Shown here: positions 10,727 to 20,420 of the stretch, piece by piece
Layout: every line of letters starts with the position of its first letter
Position numbering within the stretch: position 1 is the first letter of the stretch
Source: Flavobacterium sp. TAB 87
GTDB lineage: Bacteria; Bacteroidota; Bacteroidia; Flavobacteriales; Flavobacteriaceae
Length of the DNA: 64,000 nt
Direction of reading: 5' to 3'
NCBI RefSeq assembly: GCF_001529295.1
Contig: NZ_LLWK01000037.1
Location: 372,001-436,000, forward strand
Program-made: the position numbers and the translations under genes
Notes under the pieces: model-generated
Told to the model about the DNA's origin: nothing
Seen by the model: only the letters and a program-made list of their open reading frames with translations
Database searches by the model: none

Positions 10727-11968
10727 ATGCTAGCCCGCAAAAGACAAAATTATAATCTAAATTTTAACTTGGTACTAATACCTATAAAATTATCAATTCC
10801 TAAAAAAATAGGGTTCACTCTGCTTTTCGTGGCCGTTCTTATGTCGAGCTGCACCGAACAATATGCGTTTCAAAATCAAATTTTTGAAGAAGCGCTAATT
10901 GTAGAAGCTACAATTACAAATGAAATGACACATCAAGAAGTAAAACTTTCACGAGCAAGCGCAGTAAATGATGGCTTACCACTAATGGAATTTGGCGCTG
11001 TAGTCACTGTTGTAAATAATAGTGGTACTGAATTTAATTTTGAGGAAAAGGGAGATAAATATATCTCAGAAACTAAATTTAAAGCAGAGCCCAACAGCTA
11101 TTATCAATTGAAAATAAGAACTGTTTCAGGAAAAGAATATATTTCATCGACTGAACAAGTAACTGCTGAAAATACTATAAACGTAGAAACTGCTGTAATT
11201 GAGAAAGAGGGCGAAAAAGGTGTTCAAATAAATGTAAAAAATTACGATCCTACAAATAGCTCCAAATTTTACCGATATGAATATGAAGAAACCTATCAAA
11301 TAAAAACGAATTTTGAAGTTAAGGAGCAATTAAAAGAAAGCGGTTACATCGCTTACAATAATTATTTTAAACTAGACATTTTACCAGCAAAATCCAACAC
11401 ACGCATTTGCTATAGCACTAATTATTCTAGTGAAATTCTACAAACCAACACTGTAGATCAACAAAAAGCTTTAGTAAATTATGCTATTCGCTTTATCAGT
11501 CAAAACGATTATATACTTACCAATCGCTACACCATAAAGGTTAAGCAATACACCCAAAACCGTGCAGCCTACGATTATTATTACACCTTAAATAAAATGT
11601 CTGGCACTGGCGACTTATTATCTCCCAATCAGCCTGGATATATTGTTGGAAATATTACATCAACAACAAATGCTTCAGAAAAAGTAGTTGGTTTTTTTGA
11701 AGTTGCTTCAGTTTCTCAAAAACGAATCTTTTTTAATTATGAGGACATTTTTCCTTCGCAAAAACCTACAGATTATTTTAGAGAATGTGAACCTATACTT
11801 GTCGAGCACGAAAATTTATCGAAAAACAATTTTTCTATTTTAAGATCGCACGTTTACCTCGGACCTGGAGCTGGCCTAAATGTTACAAAGTATTATATGG
11901 TCGAGAAAGAATGCGGCGACTGCACAACATTTTCATCTAACGTAAAACCTTCATTTTGGATAGACTAA
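10727..11968 (+). CDS. DUF4249 lipoprotein (copy A2, tandem duplicate)
   Basis: A lipoprotein with lipobox LMSSC followed by TEQYAFQ, nearly parallel to the preceding gene throughout. The longest frame (413 aa, ATG 10727) has an atypical 25-residue extension before the signal peptide. A TTG at 10769 would give a normal signal sequence, so the true start is uncertain. The last residues are FWID, and the 3' end overlaps the TTG start of the next gene by 13 nt. It arose by tandem duplication with 9580-10686. Confidence 0.85.
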   Translation: MLARKRQNYNLNFNLVLIPIKLSIPKKIGFTLLFVAVLMSSCTEQYAFQNQIFEEALIVEATITNEMTHQEVKLSRASAVNDGLPLMEFGAVVTVVNNSGTEFNFEEKGDKYISETKFKAEPNSYYQLKIRTVSGKEYISSTEQVTAENTINVETAVIEKEGEKGVQINVKNYDPTNSSKFYRYEYEETYQIKTNFEVKEQLKESGYIAYNNYFKLDILPAKSNTRICYSTNYSSEILQTNTVDQQKALVNYAIRFISQNDYILTNRYTIKVKQYTQNRAAYDYYYTLNKMSGTGDLLSPNQPGYIVGNITSTTNASEKVVGFFEVASVSQKRIFFNYEDIFPSQKPTDYFRECEPILVEHENLSKNNFSILRSHVYLGPGAGLNVTKYYMVEKECGDCTTFSSNVKPSFWID

Positions 11969-13635
11969 ATAAAAAAATAACGCTACTTCTTGCACTGTTA
12001 AGCTGTGCTTATAGTAGTACTGCTCAAAACAGCGCTACTCTGAGTGCAGAATCATTATTCGTGCAAACTAACGCAACAGTTCTTCTAACTGGTGAAACGC
12101 TATACTACAAATTATACTGTTTAAATCAAATGAATACAATTTCAGACATTAGTCAAATTGCTTACGTCGAATTAGTCAACAGTCAAAAAGAAAGTGTTTT
12201 AAAAACTAAAATTAAACTAGATAAAGGATTAGGCAATGGTGATTCTTTTTTACCAACGACATTATCCTCTGGCAACTATAAGCTTATTGCATATACCAAC
12301 TGGATGCTGAATAATCGCCAAAATACCTTTTTTGAAATTGATCTAACCATACTAAATCCGTTTCAAAAAAACCTCAACTTAATAAGTGATAGCACTATAG
12401 TTTCTTATCAAACTACTGCCAAAAAAGACAATGAAAATTCACTTTTGATCTTAGACAAAGAGAAGTATTCAAAGAGAGAGAAGGTATCCCTTTTTATTCC
12501 TCAAACTTTAGAACGCGGAAATTACGTTTTATCTGTTAAAAAAATAGATAATATTCCCGTTCCAAACTACAAAAACAATAGTATTCAAAATCAGAATTTA
12601 AATCAAATTTTAACATACCTCCCAGAAACACGTGGCGAATTGGTAACCGGTTCTATTCGTGCAAAAAATGAAACTGCAGTAGTGAGTTCAAAAATAGTTA
12701 CGCTTTCTATATCTGATAAAAACTTCATTTATAAAACTACTAAAACAGACGAAAATGGAAAATTTATTTTTATATTGGACAAACAAACCAGCAATACAGT
12801 TGTCTATCTACAATTATCAGAAGCAGATCGAGAAAATTACACTATTAAAATTGACAAAAAACAAGTCCCAAATTTATCAAGTTTAAATTTTTCTAAGACC
12901 ACTTCTATTTCTGCCAAAAACCTAAATGCAATTCAAGAGCGCTCATTAGCAACTCAAATCGAAAATGTTTATTTCATGCAGAAAAAAGATAGCATTTTTG
13001 AAGCTCCAGCTGCAAGCCCGTTCTTTCATCCTACTGAAAAAAGATATAATTTAGATGACTATGATCGATTTAGAACTTTTAAAGAAACTATTATTGAAAT
13101 TGTCCTAGAGCTTAGTTTTAAAGAATACAACAAAGTTCCGTCTTTGTACTTAAATGACAGTCGCTATAACATTACACAATCTAAAGAACCCTGTCTTGTT
13201 TTGGTCGACGGTTTACAAATACAAGATATGAACGCTATTAACAATTTTAGTAGTACTCAAATCGAGAGCATCAGTGTAGTTAGCTCTCCCTATTATTATG
13301 GCCCCAAATTGTTTAATGGAATCGTAAGTATATGTACTAAAAATAAAGACTTTGCGAGTAGCTATCTTGATAAAAATGTTTTAACGACTAGGATTTTACG
13401 ACCTCAACCGGATAAAATTTATTATCAACCCAACTACCAAATTTCTAATTATGAGCAACGAATTCCAGATTATCGCTATCAGCTGCTCTGGGAACCAAAC
13501 CTAACAAGCAGCAATATTCAACAGGAAATTTCATTTTACAGTTCAGACATCACAGGCAATTTTGAAATAGTACTAGAAGGATTATCAGAAGAAGGAAAGT
13601 TAGTTCGACTCACAAAAACATTGCTTGTAAAGTAG
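11956..13635 (+). CDS. Secreted MG2-like/TonB-plug-like protein (copy A)
   Basis: A 559-aa exported protein (signal LLALLSCAYSSTAQ). The N-terminal part resembles macroglobulin MG2-type beta domains (LTGETLYYKLYCLN, LSSGNYKLIAYTNWMLNN). The C-terminal third resembles a TonB plug without a barrel: CLVLVDGLQIQDMN, then ESISVVSSPYYYGPKLFNGI. Its start is a TTG inside the FWID codons of the upstream lipoprotein gene, an overlap conserved in copy B. It probably acts with the receptor and lipoprotein at the outer membrane. Exact function is unknown. Confidence 0.8.
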   Translation: MDRLNKKITLLLALLSCAYSSTAQNSATLSAESLFVQTNATVLLTGETLYYKLYCLNQMNTISDISQIAYVELVNSQKESVLKTKIKLDKGLGNGDSFLPTTLSSGNYKLIAYTNWMLNNRQNTFFEIDLTILNPFQKNLNLISDSTIVSYQTTAKKDNENSLLILDKEKYSKREKVSLFIPQTLERGNYVLSVKKIDNIPVPNYKNNSIQNQNLNQILTYLPETRGELVTGSIRAKNETAVVSSKIVTLSISDKNFIYKTTKTDENGKFIFILDKQTSNTVVYLQLSEADRENYTIKIDKKQVPNLSSLNFSKTTSISAKNLNAIQERSLATQIENVYFMQKKDSIFEAPAASPFFHPTEKRYNLDDYDRFRTFKETIIEIVLELSFKEYNKVPSLYLNDSRYNITQSKEPCLVLVDGLQIQDMNAINNFSSTQIESISVVSSPYYYGPKLFNGIVSICTKNKDFASSYLDKNVLTTRILRPQPDKIYYQPNYQISNYEQRIPDYRYQLLWEPNLTSSNIQQEISFYSSDITGNFEIVLEGLSEEGKLVRLTKTLLVK

Positions 13636-13644
13636 AAAATCATT

Positions 13645-13679
13645 TCCCGTTTCGCATCACGCTGAAGCGGGATTTTTTG
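13645..13679 (+). terminator. Terminator after operon A
   Basis: TCCCGTTTC pairs with GAAGCGGGA (one G-U pair), followed by six T's. Confidence 0.8.
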
Positions 13680-13753
13680 TTTTAGTTAAAGTCTAAGTTT
13701 TAACTGTTAAAAAATTTAACAGTCAAAAGCTCATCAAATTGTAGTTTTTATAA

Positions 13754-13761
13754 TACATTTG
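13754..13761 (+). promoter_or_regulatory. -7 promoter box of operon B
   Basis: TACATTTG matches TAnnTTTG exactly, 39 nt before the TTG start at 13800. No well-spaced -33 TTG is evident. Confidence 0.5.
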
Positions 13762-13799
13762 AAATTACTTAAACTATAATCAAAAAAACACTTACTACA

Positions 13800-14546
13800 T
13801 TGATAACTTCGCAAAAAAAGCAAACTGCATTGTTTTTTATCGGGCTAATTCTAGTTACTAGTTCTGTTTATTCGCAAACGAAATCTGACTTTTCTATTTA
13901 CAATTGGTATGATAATGTGGCTGGAAAGGGAAACTTGGATTTTAATACTGGAAAAATTCACACCAATCCATATAAAAGTATTGATAAAAGTACTTTGTTT
14001 CTTAAATCTGATTCGTTTGAAATTGGAACGCTGAATTATGATGGAAACTTATATTTTGAAATTCCGCTTAAATATGACATTCTTAGAGATATTTTAGTAC
14101 TAAACCCAAGCGAAGGTTCAGCGGTAACTGCTATCAGTCTCAATCAAGATAAAGTCGATAGTTTTCTAATTTTCAATAAGAACTTTGTTAAGATAAACAA
14201 AGAACAATACAATAATACTAATTTTTCAACTGGTTATTATGAGATTGTAAAATACAGTGAAAATCAAGCTTTTTATATTAAACACTCTAAAAGTCTAGAA
14301 AAAAGAGTGAAAGATGATGGAATATACTACAGCTTTAAAGACAATAATACTTTTTATTTTGATCTGGATAAAAAGCTATATGCAATAAATTCTAAAAAAG
14401 ATATTATCAAATTATTCCCGTCCAAAAAAGAGGAGATCAATAATTTTTATGCTAGCAATAATACGATTCGGAAAACTGATTTTGATCAATTTATGAAAAA
14501 CTTACTGCAGTCAGTCACTACTTCACTATTTAATAAAGAGCAGTAA
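13800..14546 (+). CDS. Secreted protein of unknown function, first gene of TonB-receptor operon B
   Basis: A 248-aa paralogue of the first gene of operon A, with a signal peptide (FFIGLILVTSSVYSQ). Shared segments are GKIHTNPYKS, LKYDI, FYIKHSKS and the LFPSKKEEINNFY tail. No ATG is available near the N-terminus; TTG at 13800 is the best start and lies downstream of the -7 box. It ends 4 nt before the receptor gene. The family is not one I can name. Confidence 0.72.
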   Translation: MITSQKKQTALFFIGLILVTSSVYSQTKSDFSIYNWYDNVAGKGNLDFNTGKIHTNPYKSIDKSTLFLKSDSFEIGTLNYDGNLYFEIPLKYDILRDILVLNPSEGSAVTAISLNQDKVDSFLIFNKNFVKINKEQYNNTNFSTGYYEIVKYSENQAFYIKHSKSLEKRVKDDGIYYSFKDNNTFYFDLDKKLYAINSKKDIIKLFPSKKEEINNFYASNNTIRKTDFDQFMKNLLQSVTTSLFNKEQ

Positions 14547-14550
14547 TCGA

Positions 14551-17325
14551 ATGAAAAAAATACTCCTAATAATACTAAGCTTACTTGTCTTAGCTCCAGT
14601 TCTACATGCACAGAATAAAGCAGATGCGTCACTTTCTTTTAAATTTAATAATAATTCGTTAAAAACAGTCATCGAAGACATTGAACGTTCAACTTCCTAT
14701 CAATTCTATTTTGAAGAAATATGGATCCAAGAAAATAATACTTTAATTACTGCAACTTTTCAAAACGCACTGTTGTCCGAAGTTTTAGAAGAAGTTTTAA
14801 AAAAAACAAACTTACATTATATTGTATTAAACAATAAAATAATTCTAACACGTAACAGTAAAATACATACTGACTTACCTCCGAGCTATTTTACAAGTTC
14901 TCCAGCAGTTGCAAAGCAAAAACTCAAACCAGTCTTCTACCAGCAATATGATTCGGCAGGAAATTTTAGTGTCAATAAAAAATCTAATCTAGTTTTTATT
15001 GGTAAAGAAAATAACAGCAATATAAAAGACAAATTTGTAGTGTCTGGAACGATAACTAATAGAGAAACAGGCAAACCAGAAAATAATGTTCTCATACAAA
15101 TACGCAATTCAAAGATTACTGCTGTGACAGATTTAGAAGGGGATTACAGTCTCGAATTACCGAAAGGAATAAATGTTATAGAAATAAAATCAATGAATTA
15201 CAAAGAGGTTACAAAAACCTTAATGGTTTATGACAGTGGAAATCTTGACATTGAAATTAACGAGAGTACTAATCAACTGGACGAAATTTTTATTAGAAAA
15301 AAAGAGAAAAAAAATGTTGAAAATGTTATTTCTGGACTCGTATCAATTGATATTCAATCTATAAAAAATGTTCCTTTAATTCTTGGCGAGCGCGACATTT
15401 TGAAGGTTGCCACGACTTATCCGGGAATTAAAACGACCGGAGAAGGATCTGCGGGTTTTAATGTTAGAGGTGGAAAAGACGATCAAAATTTAATTTTATT
15501 AGATAATTCAGTATTGTACAACCCACAACATTTTTTAGGTTTCTTCTCTGCAATTAATCCGTATACTACTAAGAAAGCAGATATCTATAAAGGCAGTATT
15601 CCTGCCGATTTTGGAGGTCGTCTTTCGTCAGTATTTGATATTACAACTAAAAATGGAAATGAAGAAAAGTTTTCTGGAGAAGGTGCGATTGGACCAATTA
15701 CATCTAATTTAAGTTTCGGTTTTCCGATTAAAAAAAACAAATCAAGTATTATTATTGGAGCAAGAGCAACCTACTCTGATTGGATCTTAAAAAGCTTAGA
15801 CAATAAGGATTTAAAGAACAGTCAAACGGGCTTTTATGATGGTATATTAAAATACAATAATGTAGTTAATGCAAACAATACTCTTGAAGCAAATCTGTAT
15901 TACAGTCGTGATAACTTCAGTCTAAGTTCTGACTCAATCTATAAATATAGTAATAGAGTAGCCTCTGTAAAATGGGACCATTCTTTTAATAAGAAAAATA
16001 AAGCTGCTTTAATTTTTAACAATAGCGAATATAAATTCAATATCGATTACGATTCGGCTGATGTAAATGCCTTTGACTTTGGCTACAAAATAAAGGAATC
16101 GCAATTACAGTTAAAATTAAATTACTTACTGAACGAAAAGCATACTTTATCTTATGGAATAGCAAGTAAACTATATCAAATTTCGCCCGGTTATCAATAT
16201 CCTAAATATCCCGAATCTTCCTTAATACGCACAGATATCGCAAATGAAAAGGCTTTGGAATCTGCCATTTATATTTCTGACAGTTACAAATTAAGTACAA
16301 AACTATTAATAGATGTAGGTCTTCGCTATTCTTTTTATGCCTCGTTAGGTGATGCGGATGTGAATGTATATCAAGAAGGTTTGCCAAAAACGGAAGAAAC
16401 GGTAGTTAGAACGAATCATTACGGTACCAATGACGTCATTGCCAGTTATGGCGGATTTGAACCTCGCTTGGCTGCGCGATATTTTTTTACAGAACACTTG
16501 TCTATAAAAGCGGGTTACGACATGACCAGACAGTACATTCATCTTTTATCGAGTAATGTAACTCAATCTCCTACTGATACGTGGAAACTATCAGACCTTA
16601 ATGTTCAGCCTGAAAGTGCTCAGCAAGTCTCTCTAGGTATTTATAAAGATTTTGAAGATACTGACTATCAATTAAGTTTAGAAGGATATTACAAAACATC
16701 AAAAAATATTCTTGACTATAAAGTGGGTGCGCAGTTATTATTAAACGATCATATAGAAACCGAACTCTTACAAGGAAAAGGTAAAGCGTACGGAATCGAG
16801 CTTTTGTTAAAAAAGCAAGAAGGACGTTTGAACGGATGGATTAGCTACACCTATTCTCGGACTTTTATCCAACTAGACAGCCAATTTAGTTCTGAGATAG
16901 TAAATAATGGAGACTATTTTGCAGCTAATTTTGATAAACCGCATGACTTAAGTGTGATCTTAAATTATAAATTTACTAAGCGATATAGTTTGTCAAGTAA
17001 CTTTTTATATCAAACTGGAAGACCAATCACTTATCCAATTGGTACGTATCATTATGGTGATGCTGATTATACTTTATACAGCGATCGCAATCAATATCGT
17101 GTTCCCGATTATATCCGCTTGGATTTAGGAATAAATATTGAAGGTAACCACAAAATAAAAAAATTAGCACACAGTTTTTGGAACATATCGGTTTACAATG
17201 TATTGGGAAGAAACAATCCGTACTCTATTTATTTTAATACAGATAGTGATGGAAAAGTTAAGGGTTATAAAACATCTATATTTTCAATTCCAGTTCCAAG
17301 TATTACCTACAACTTCAAATTTTAA
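14551..17325 (+). CDS. TonB-dependent receptor with STN and carboxypeptidase-like domains (copy B)
   Basis: A 924-aa outer-membrane receptor with the same order as copy A: signal peptide, STN (about residues 25-90, YQFYFEEIWIQENNT), carboxypeptidase-regulatory-like domain (about 165-240), plug (GFNVRGGKDDQNLILLDNSV) and barrel ending YNFKF. Plug and barrel are very similar to copy A, for example the stretch SSNVTQSPTDTWKLSDLNV. The N-terminal signalling part differs more. Divergent copies suggest different ligands or control. No sigma/anti-sigma genes are adjacent. Confidence 0.92.
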   Translation: MKKILLIILSLLVLAPVLHAQNKADASLSFKFNNNSLKTVIEDIERSTSYQFYFEEIWIQENNTLITATFQNALLSEVLEEVLKKTNLHYIVLNNKIILTRNSKIHTDLPPSYFTSSPAVAKQKLKPVFYQQYDSAGNFSVNKKSNLVFIGKENNSNIKDKFVVSGTITNRETGKPENNVLIQIRNSKITAVTDLEGDYSLELPKGINVIEIKSMNYKEVTKTLMVYDSGNLDIEINESTNQLDEIFIRKKEKKNVENVISGLVSIDIQSIKNVPLILGERDILKVATTYPGIKTTGEGSAGFNVRGGKDDQNLILLDNSVLYNPQHFLGFFSAINPYTTKKADIYKGSIPADFGGRLSSVFDITTKNGNEEKFSGEGAIGPITSNLSFGFPIKKNKSSIIIGARATYSDWILKSLDNKDLKNSQTGFYDGILKYNNVVNANNTLEANLYYSRDNFSLSSDSIYKYSNRVASVKWDHSFNKKNKAALIFNNSEYKFNIDYDSADVNAFDFGYKIKESQLQLKLNYLLNEKHTLSYGIASKLYQISPGYQYPKYPESSLIRTDIANEKALESAIYISDSYKLSTKLLIDVGLRYSFYASLGDADVNVYQEGLPKTEETVVRTNHYGTNDVIASYGGFEPRLAARYFFTEHLSIKAGYDMTRQYIHLLSSNVTQSPTDTWKLSDLNVQPESAQQVSLGIYKDFEDTDYQLSLEGYYKTSKNILDYKVGAQLLLNDHIETELLQGKGKAYGIELLLKKQEGRLNGWISYTYSRTFIQLDSQFSSEIVNNGDYFAANFDKPHDLSVILNYKFTKRYSLSSNFLYQTGRPITYPIGTYHYGDADYTLYSDRNQYRVPDYIRLDLGINIEGNHKIKKLAHSFWNISVYNVLGRNNPYSIYFNTDSDGKVKGYKTSIFSIPVPSITYNFKF

Positions 17326-17356
17326 TTAGAAAAATAATAAATTAGAATTCAAAGCA

Positions 17357-18547
17357 ATGAAAAATCATATATTCAAAAAAATAATTCTGTTACTATTACT
17401 AAATTCGATTTTTAGTAGTTGTACAGAAACATATCCTTTGCTGTCTAATGCGTATGAAGAAGCAATAGTAGTAGAAGCTACAATTACAAACGAATTAAAG
17501 AACCAAGAAATAAAGATTTCTAAAACTAGCAAATTAGAAGAGGAAGGCATTAAACGAGAAACAGGAGCTACTGTTTCTGTGACGGATAACCAAGGAAATG
17601 TTTATATGTTTGAAGAGCAATCTGGCGGATTTTATACGTCTAGATTAGCATTTAAAGCAGAACCGAGTATAACGTATTCCCTAAACATAACAACCGCCGA
17701 CGGAAAAACATACGAATCTTCTAAAGAAAACTTAACAACTGAAAATAATATAGAAAGTTTAGTGTCCGAAGTAATTACTGATGAAATGCTTGGTCGAGGT
17801 GTACAAATAAAAGTAAATAGCTATGACCCAAATACTACTTCAAAATACTATCGTTACGAATATGAAGAGACTTATAAAATAATTACTCCAAAATGGCGCG
17901 CCGAAAAATTAATAGTAACTGGGCCGCAGACTTTAGGACTTGTTAAAAATAGTACTGAAAGTAGGATTTGCTACACTACTAAGAACTCTACTGATATTAT
18001 TTTGACCAAAACATCCGACTTGAAAGAAGATCGTGTCGACTTTCAAATTCGTTTTATTAGTGATCAAAATTATATTTTAAGTCACCGTTACAGTGTTTTA
18101 GTGAAACAATATGTACAAAATCTTGAATCGTACACTTTTCGCAAAACAATGAAAGAAATATCAAGTTCTGAGAGTATTTTATCACCCAAACAACCTGGTT
18201 TTATTAACGGAAATATAAAATGTACTTCTAACAGAGATGAAAAAGCAATAGGTTTCTTTGAAGTTTCATCAATGTCATCAAAACGAATATTTTTCAATTA
18301 CAGTGATCTATTTCCAGGTGAAAAAACACCACCGTATTTTACAAATTGTCAAGAAGAAGAATATAAATTCTGCTTTGGATTTAGCATACCTGCCTGTCAA
18401 GGAGAAGCTTTAATTAAAGGAATTAATGGAGGTACAGTTACCTATTATTCCAATGCAGACAACACTTCTTATCAAGTAGTACCAGTGGAGTGTGGAGATT
18501 GCACATCATTTTCTAACAACGAAAAACCAGCATTTTGGATAGATTAA
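17357..18547 (+). CDS. DUF4249 lipoprotein (copy B)
   Basis: A 396-aa lipoprotein with lipobox IFSSC followed by TETYPLL. The DUF4249 body and tail (CGDCTSF...KPAFWID) parallel the two copies in operon A. Operon B has a single DUF4249 gene. Its last codons overlap the TTG start of the downstream gene by 13 nt, as in operon A. It is a likely lipoprotein partner of the receptor at 14551-17325. Confidence 0.85.
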   Translation: MKNHIFKKIILLLLLNSIFSSCTETYPLLSNAYEEAIVVEATITNELKNQEIKISKTSKLEEEGIKRETGATVSVTDNQGNVYMFEEQSGGFYTSRLAFKAEPSITYSLNITTADGKTYESSKENLTTENNIESLVSEVITDEMLGRGVQIKVNSYDPNTTSKYYRYEYEETYKIITPKWRAEKLIVTGPQTLGLVKNSTESRICYTTKNSTDIILTKTSDLKEDRVDFQIRFISDQNYILSHRYSVLVKQYVQNLESYTFRKTMKEISSSESILSPKQPGFINGNIKCTSNRDEKAIGFFEVSSMSSKRIFFNYSDLFPGEKTPPYFTNCQEEEYKFCFGFSIPACQGEALIKGINGGTVTYYSNADNTSYQVVPVECGDCTSFSNNEKPAFWID

Positions 18548-20271
18548 CATATTTTATAGTACTGTTTGTGTTTCTTAACACGCAACAAATTGTTTCCCAA
18601 AAATCTATTTTAGTAGATGAAACAGTATTTCTACATGCCAATACCACAACTTTTGTATCTGGAGAAAGTTTACAATATAAAATATATTGTTTTAAAGCGT
18701 CCGATAAAACTCCTAGTTTCATCAGTAAAGTTGCATACGTGGAGCTTATTGACAGTGAAAAAAAATCTATTTTTAAAAGTAAAGTCGCTTTGAAAAACGG
18801 AACAGGAAATAGTGATTATTTTATTCCCACAAGCTTAAGCAGTGGCAATTATAAACTGGTTGCCTATACCAATTGGATGTTAAATACCGATATTTCACAT
18901 TTTTTCACTGTAGACATCACAATATTCAATCCTTATGCAGCAGAAGCTTTAGAAAGAACTTTGGTTGTTGAGAAGGACCGCAAGCTGAAGAACTCCTTCA
19001 AATACGATAATTTCAACAAAAGCAGTACTACGAATAAAAGCATTACTATCAATCTTGACAAAGAGATCTATAAACCACGAGAGTTAGTTACTTTGAAAAT
19101 AGAATCCGCAAATTCTTTATTTAAAGATGGAAATTATTCAGTTACAATTGTAAAAATGGATGAGCTTCCAACCATAAAACAAGCAGACGCCACTGATTTT
19201 ATAACGTCACAAGGATCAACGTCTATTGATCTATACAATCAAAAAAATAAAATATATGTGCCAGAACTTCGAGGTGAAATTGTTACCGGAAAAATAACTG
19301 CAAAAAACAAAATCGATCAGTTAGAAAATATTGCGATTGCACTTTCTGTACCTGGATCCTCTTTTGATTTTAAAATTGTAAAAACAAATACGAACGGTGA
19401 ATTTATTTTTGACCTTACGCCTCACTCCTTAAACAAGCAAATTTCACTTCAAATAATAGGAGAAGAGGCAAAGTTGTACGATATTAAATTAGACAAATCT
19501 CCCGAGTTAGCATATTCTAAGTTATCTTTCGAAAACTCTTTGTTCCTACCAGAAAGTAGCAAGAAAACCTTATCCAACAGATCAATAGCGAGTCAAATAA
19601 GAAATTCGTACTATGCTTCTTTTAAAGATAGTTTGCTGAGTCCAGTTTTAAAAACACCCTTCTATTATCCAACTGCTAAACCGTATATTTTAGATGATTT
19701 TACACGATTTAAAACTTTAAAGGAAACTGCTATAGAAATTGTAAAAGAGATATATTTGAAACAAGTGGACAATAACACATTTATTCACGTAAATGATCCT
19801 ACTATTTTTCCTCAATTACCCGAAGCAGCATTAGTTTTAGTTGATGGAATGTATTTAAAAAATCAAAATGATTTAAATAAATACAGCATGAAAAATGTGT
19901 ATAAGATAGAGGTTATCGTTGGAAGATATTATCTTGGTCCTAAATCGTTCAACGGATTGGTAAGTTTTACAACTTTTAAAAACGATTTCATTCCTACAGA
20001 AAATCAAAATTATGTCTTAAACGGAGCGATTGTGAGACCCGATCAAGAAAAAATTTATAAAAAAATTGAATACTCTACTCTTAGTCAAGATAAAAGAATA
20101 CCAGATTACCGCTACCAATTATTATGGGAGCCCAATGTTTCATTAAGTAACGATACAACTCTTTTAAACTTTTATACTTCTGATGTGACTGGTAAATTTC
20201 AAATTAATATGGAAGGTTTTAATTTAAACGGTCAGCCCATATCACTTTTTAAAGATTTTGAGGTGAACTAA
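18535..20271 (+). CDS. Secreted MG2-like/TonB-plug-like protein (copy B)
   Basis: A 578-aa paralogue of 11956-13635. The signal peptide is YFIVLFVFLNTQQIVSQ. The MG2-like part contains SGESLQYKIYCFK and LSSGNYKLVAYTNWMLNT. The plug-like part contains ALVLVDGMYLKNQND and VIVGRYYLGPKSFNGLV. TTG start at 18535 within the preceding gene's FWID codons; no upstream ATG fits. It is the last gene of operon B. Confidence 0.8.
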   Translation: MDRLTYFIVLFVFLNTQQIVSQKSILVDETVFLHANTTTFVSGESLQYKIYCFKASDKTPSFISKVAYVELIDSEKKSIFKSKVALKNGTGNSDYFIPTSLSSGNYKLVAYTNWMLNTDISHFFTVDITIFNPYAAEALERTLVVEKDRKLKNSFKYDNFNKSSTTNKSITINLDKEIYKPRELVTLKIESANSLFKDGNYSVTIVKMDELPTIKQADATDFITSQGSTSIDLYNQKNKIYVPELRGEIVTGKITAKNKIDQLENIAIALSVPGSSFDFKIVKTNTNGEFIFDLTPHSLNKQISLQIIGEEAKLYDIKLDKSPELAYSKLSFENSLFLPESSKKTLSNRSIASQIRNSYYASFKDSLLSPVLKTPFYYPTAKPYILDDFTRFKTLKETAIEIVKEIYLKQVDNNTFIHVNDPTIFPQLPEAALVLVDGMYLKNQNDLNKYSMKNVYKIEVIVGRYYLGPKSFNGLVSFTTFKNDFIPTENQNYVLNGAIVRPDQEKIYKKIEYSTLSQDKRIPDYRYQLLWEPNVSLSNDTTLLNFYTSDVTGKFQINMEGFNLNGQPISLFKDFEVN

Positions 20272-20420
20272 CATTTTTAAATAACTGGGATATTTTCTTC
20301 TATTTAGAAAGATAACTTTGTCCATAAATACAATTTAATAAATTATTTTAAAAATTATGTAACTTTTTTGCAACTCGATACGTATAACTACTTGTACACT
20401 TAAAACGAGGAAGACAAAAC

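Larger units (their letters stand above)
6048..20271 (+). repeat. Tandem duplication of a whole TonB-receptor operon
   Basis: The gene order secreted protein, STN receptor, DUF4249, MG2/plug-like protein occurs at 6048-13635 and again at 13800-20271, in the same orientation. All corresponding proteins are paralogous and gene junctions are conserved. Operon A has an extra DUF4249 copy. Confidence 0.85.

Noticed and set aside
6806..17325. FecI/FecR-type trans-envelope signalling for the STN-containing receptors
   Set aside because: STN domains are present, but no ECF sigma or anti-sigma gene lies within the window near either operon.
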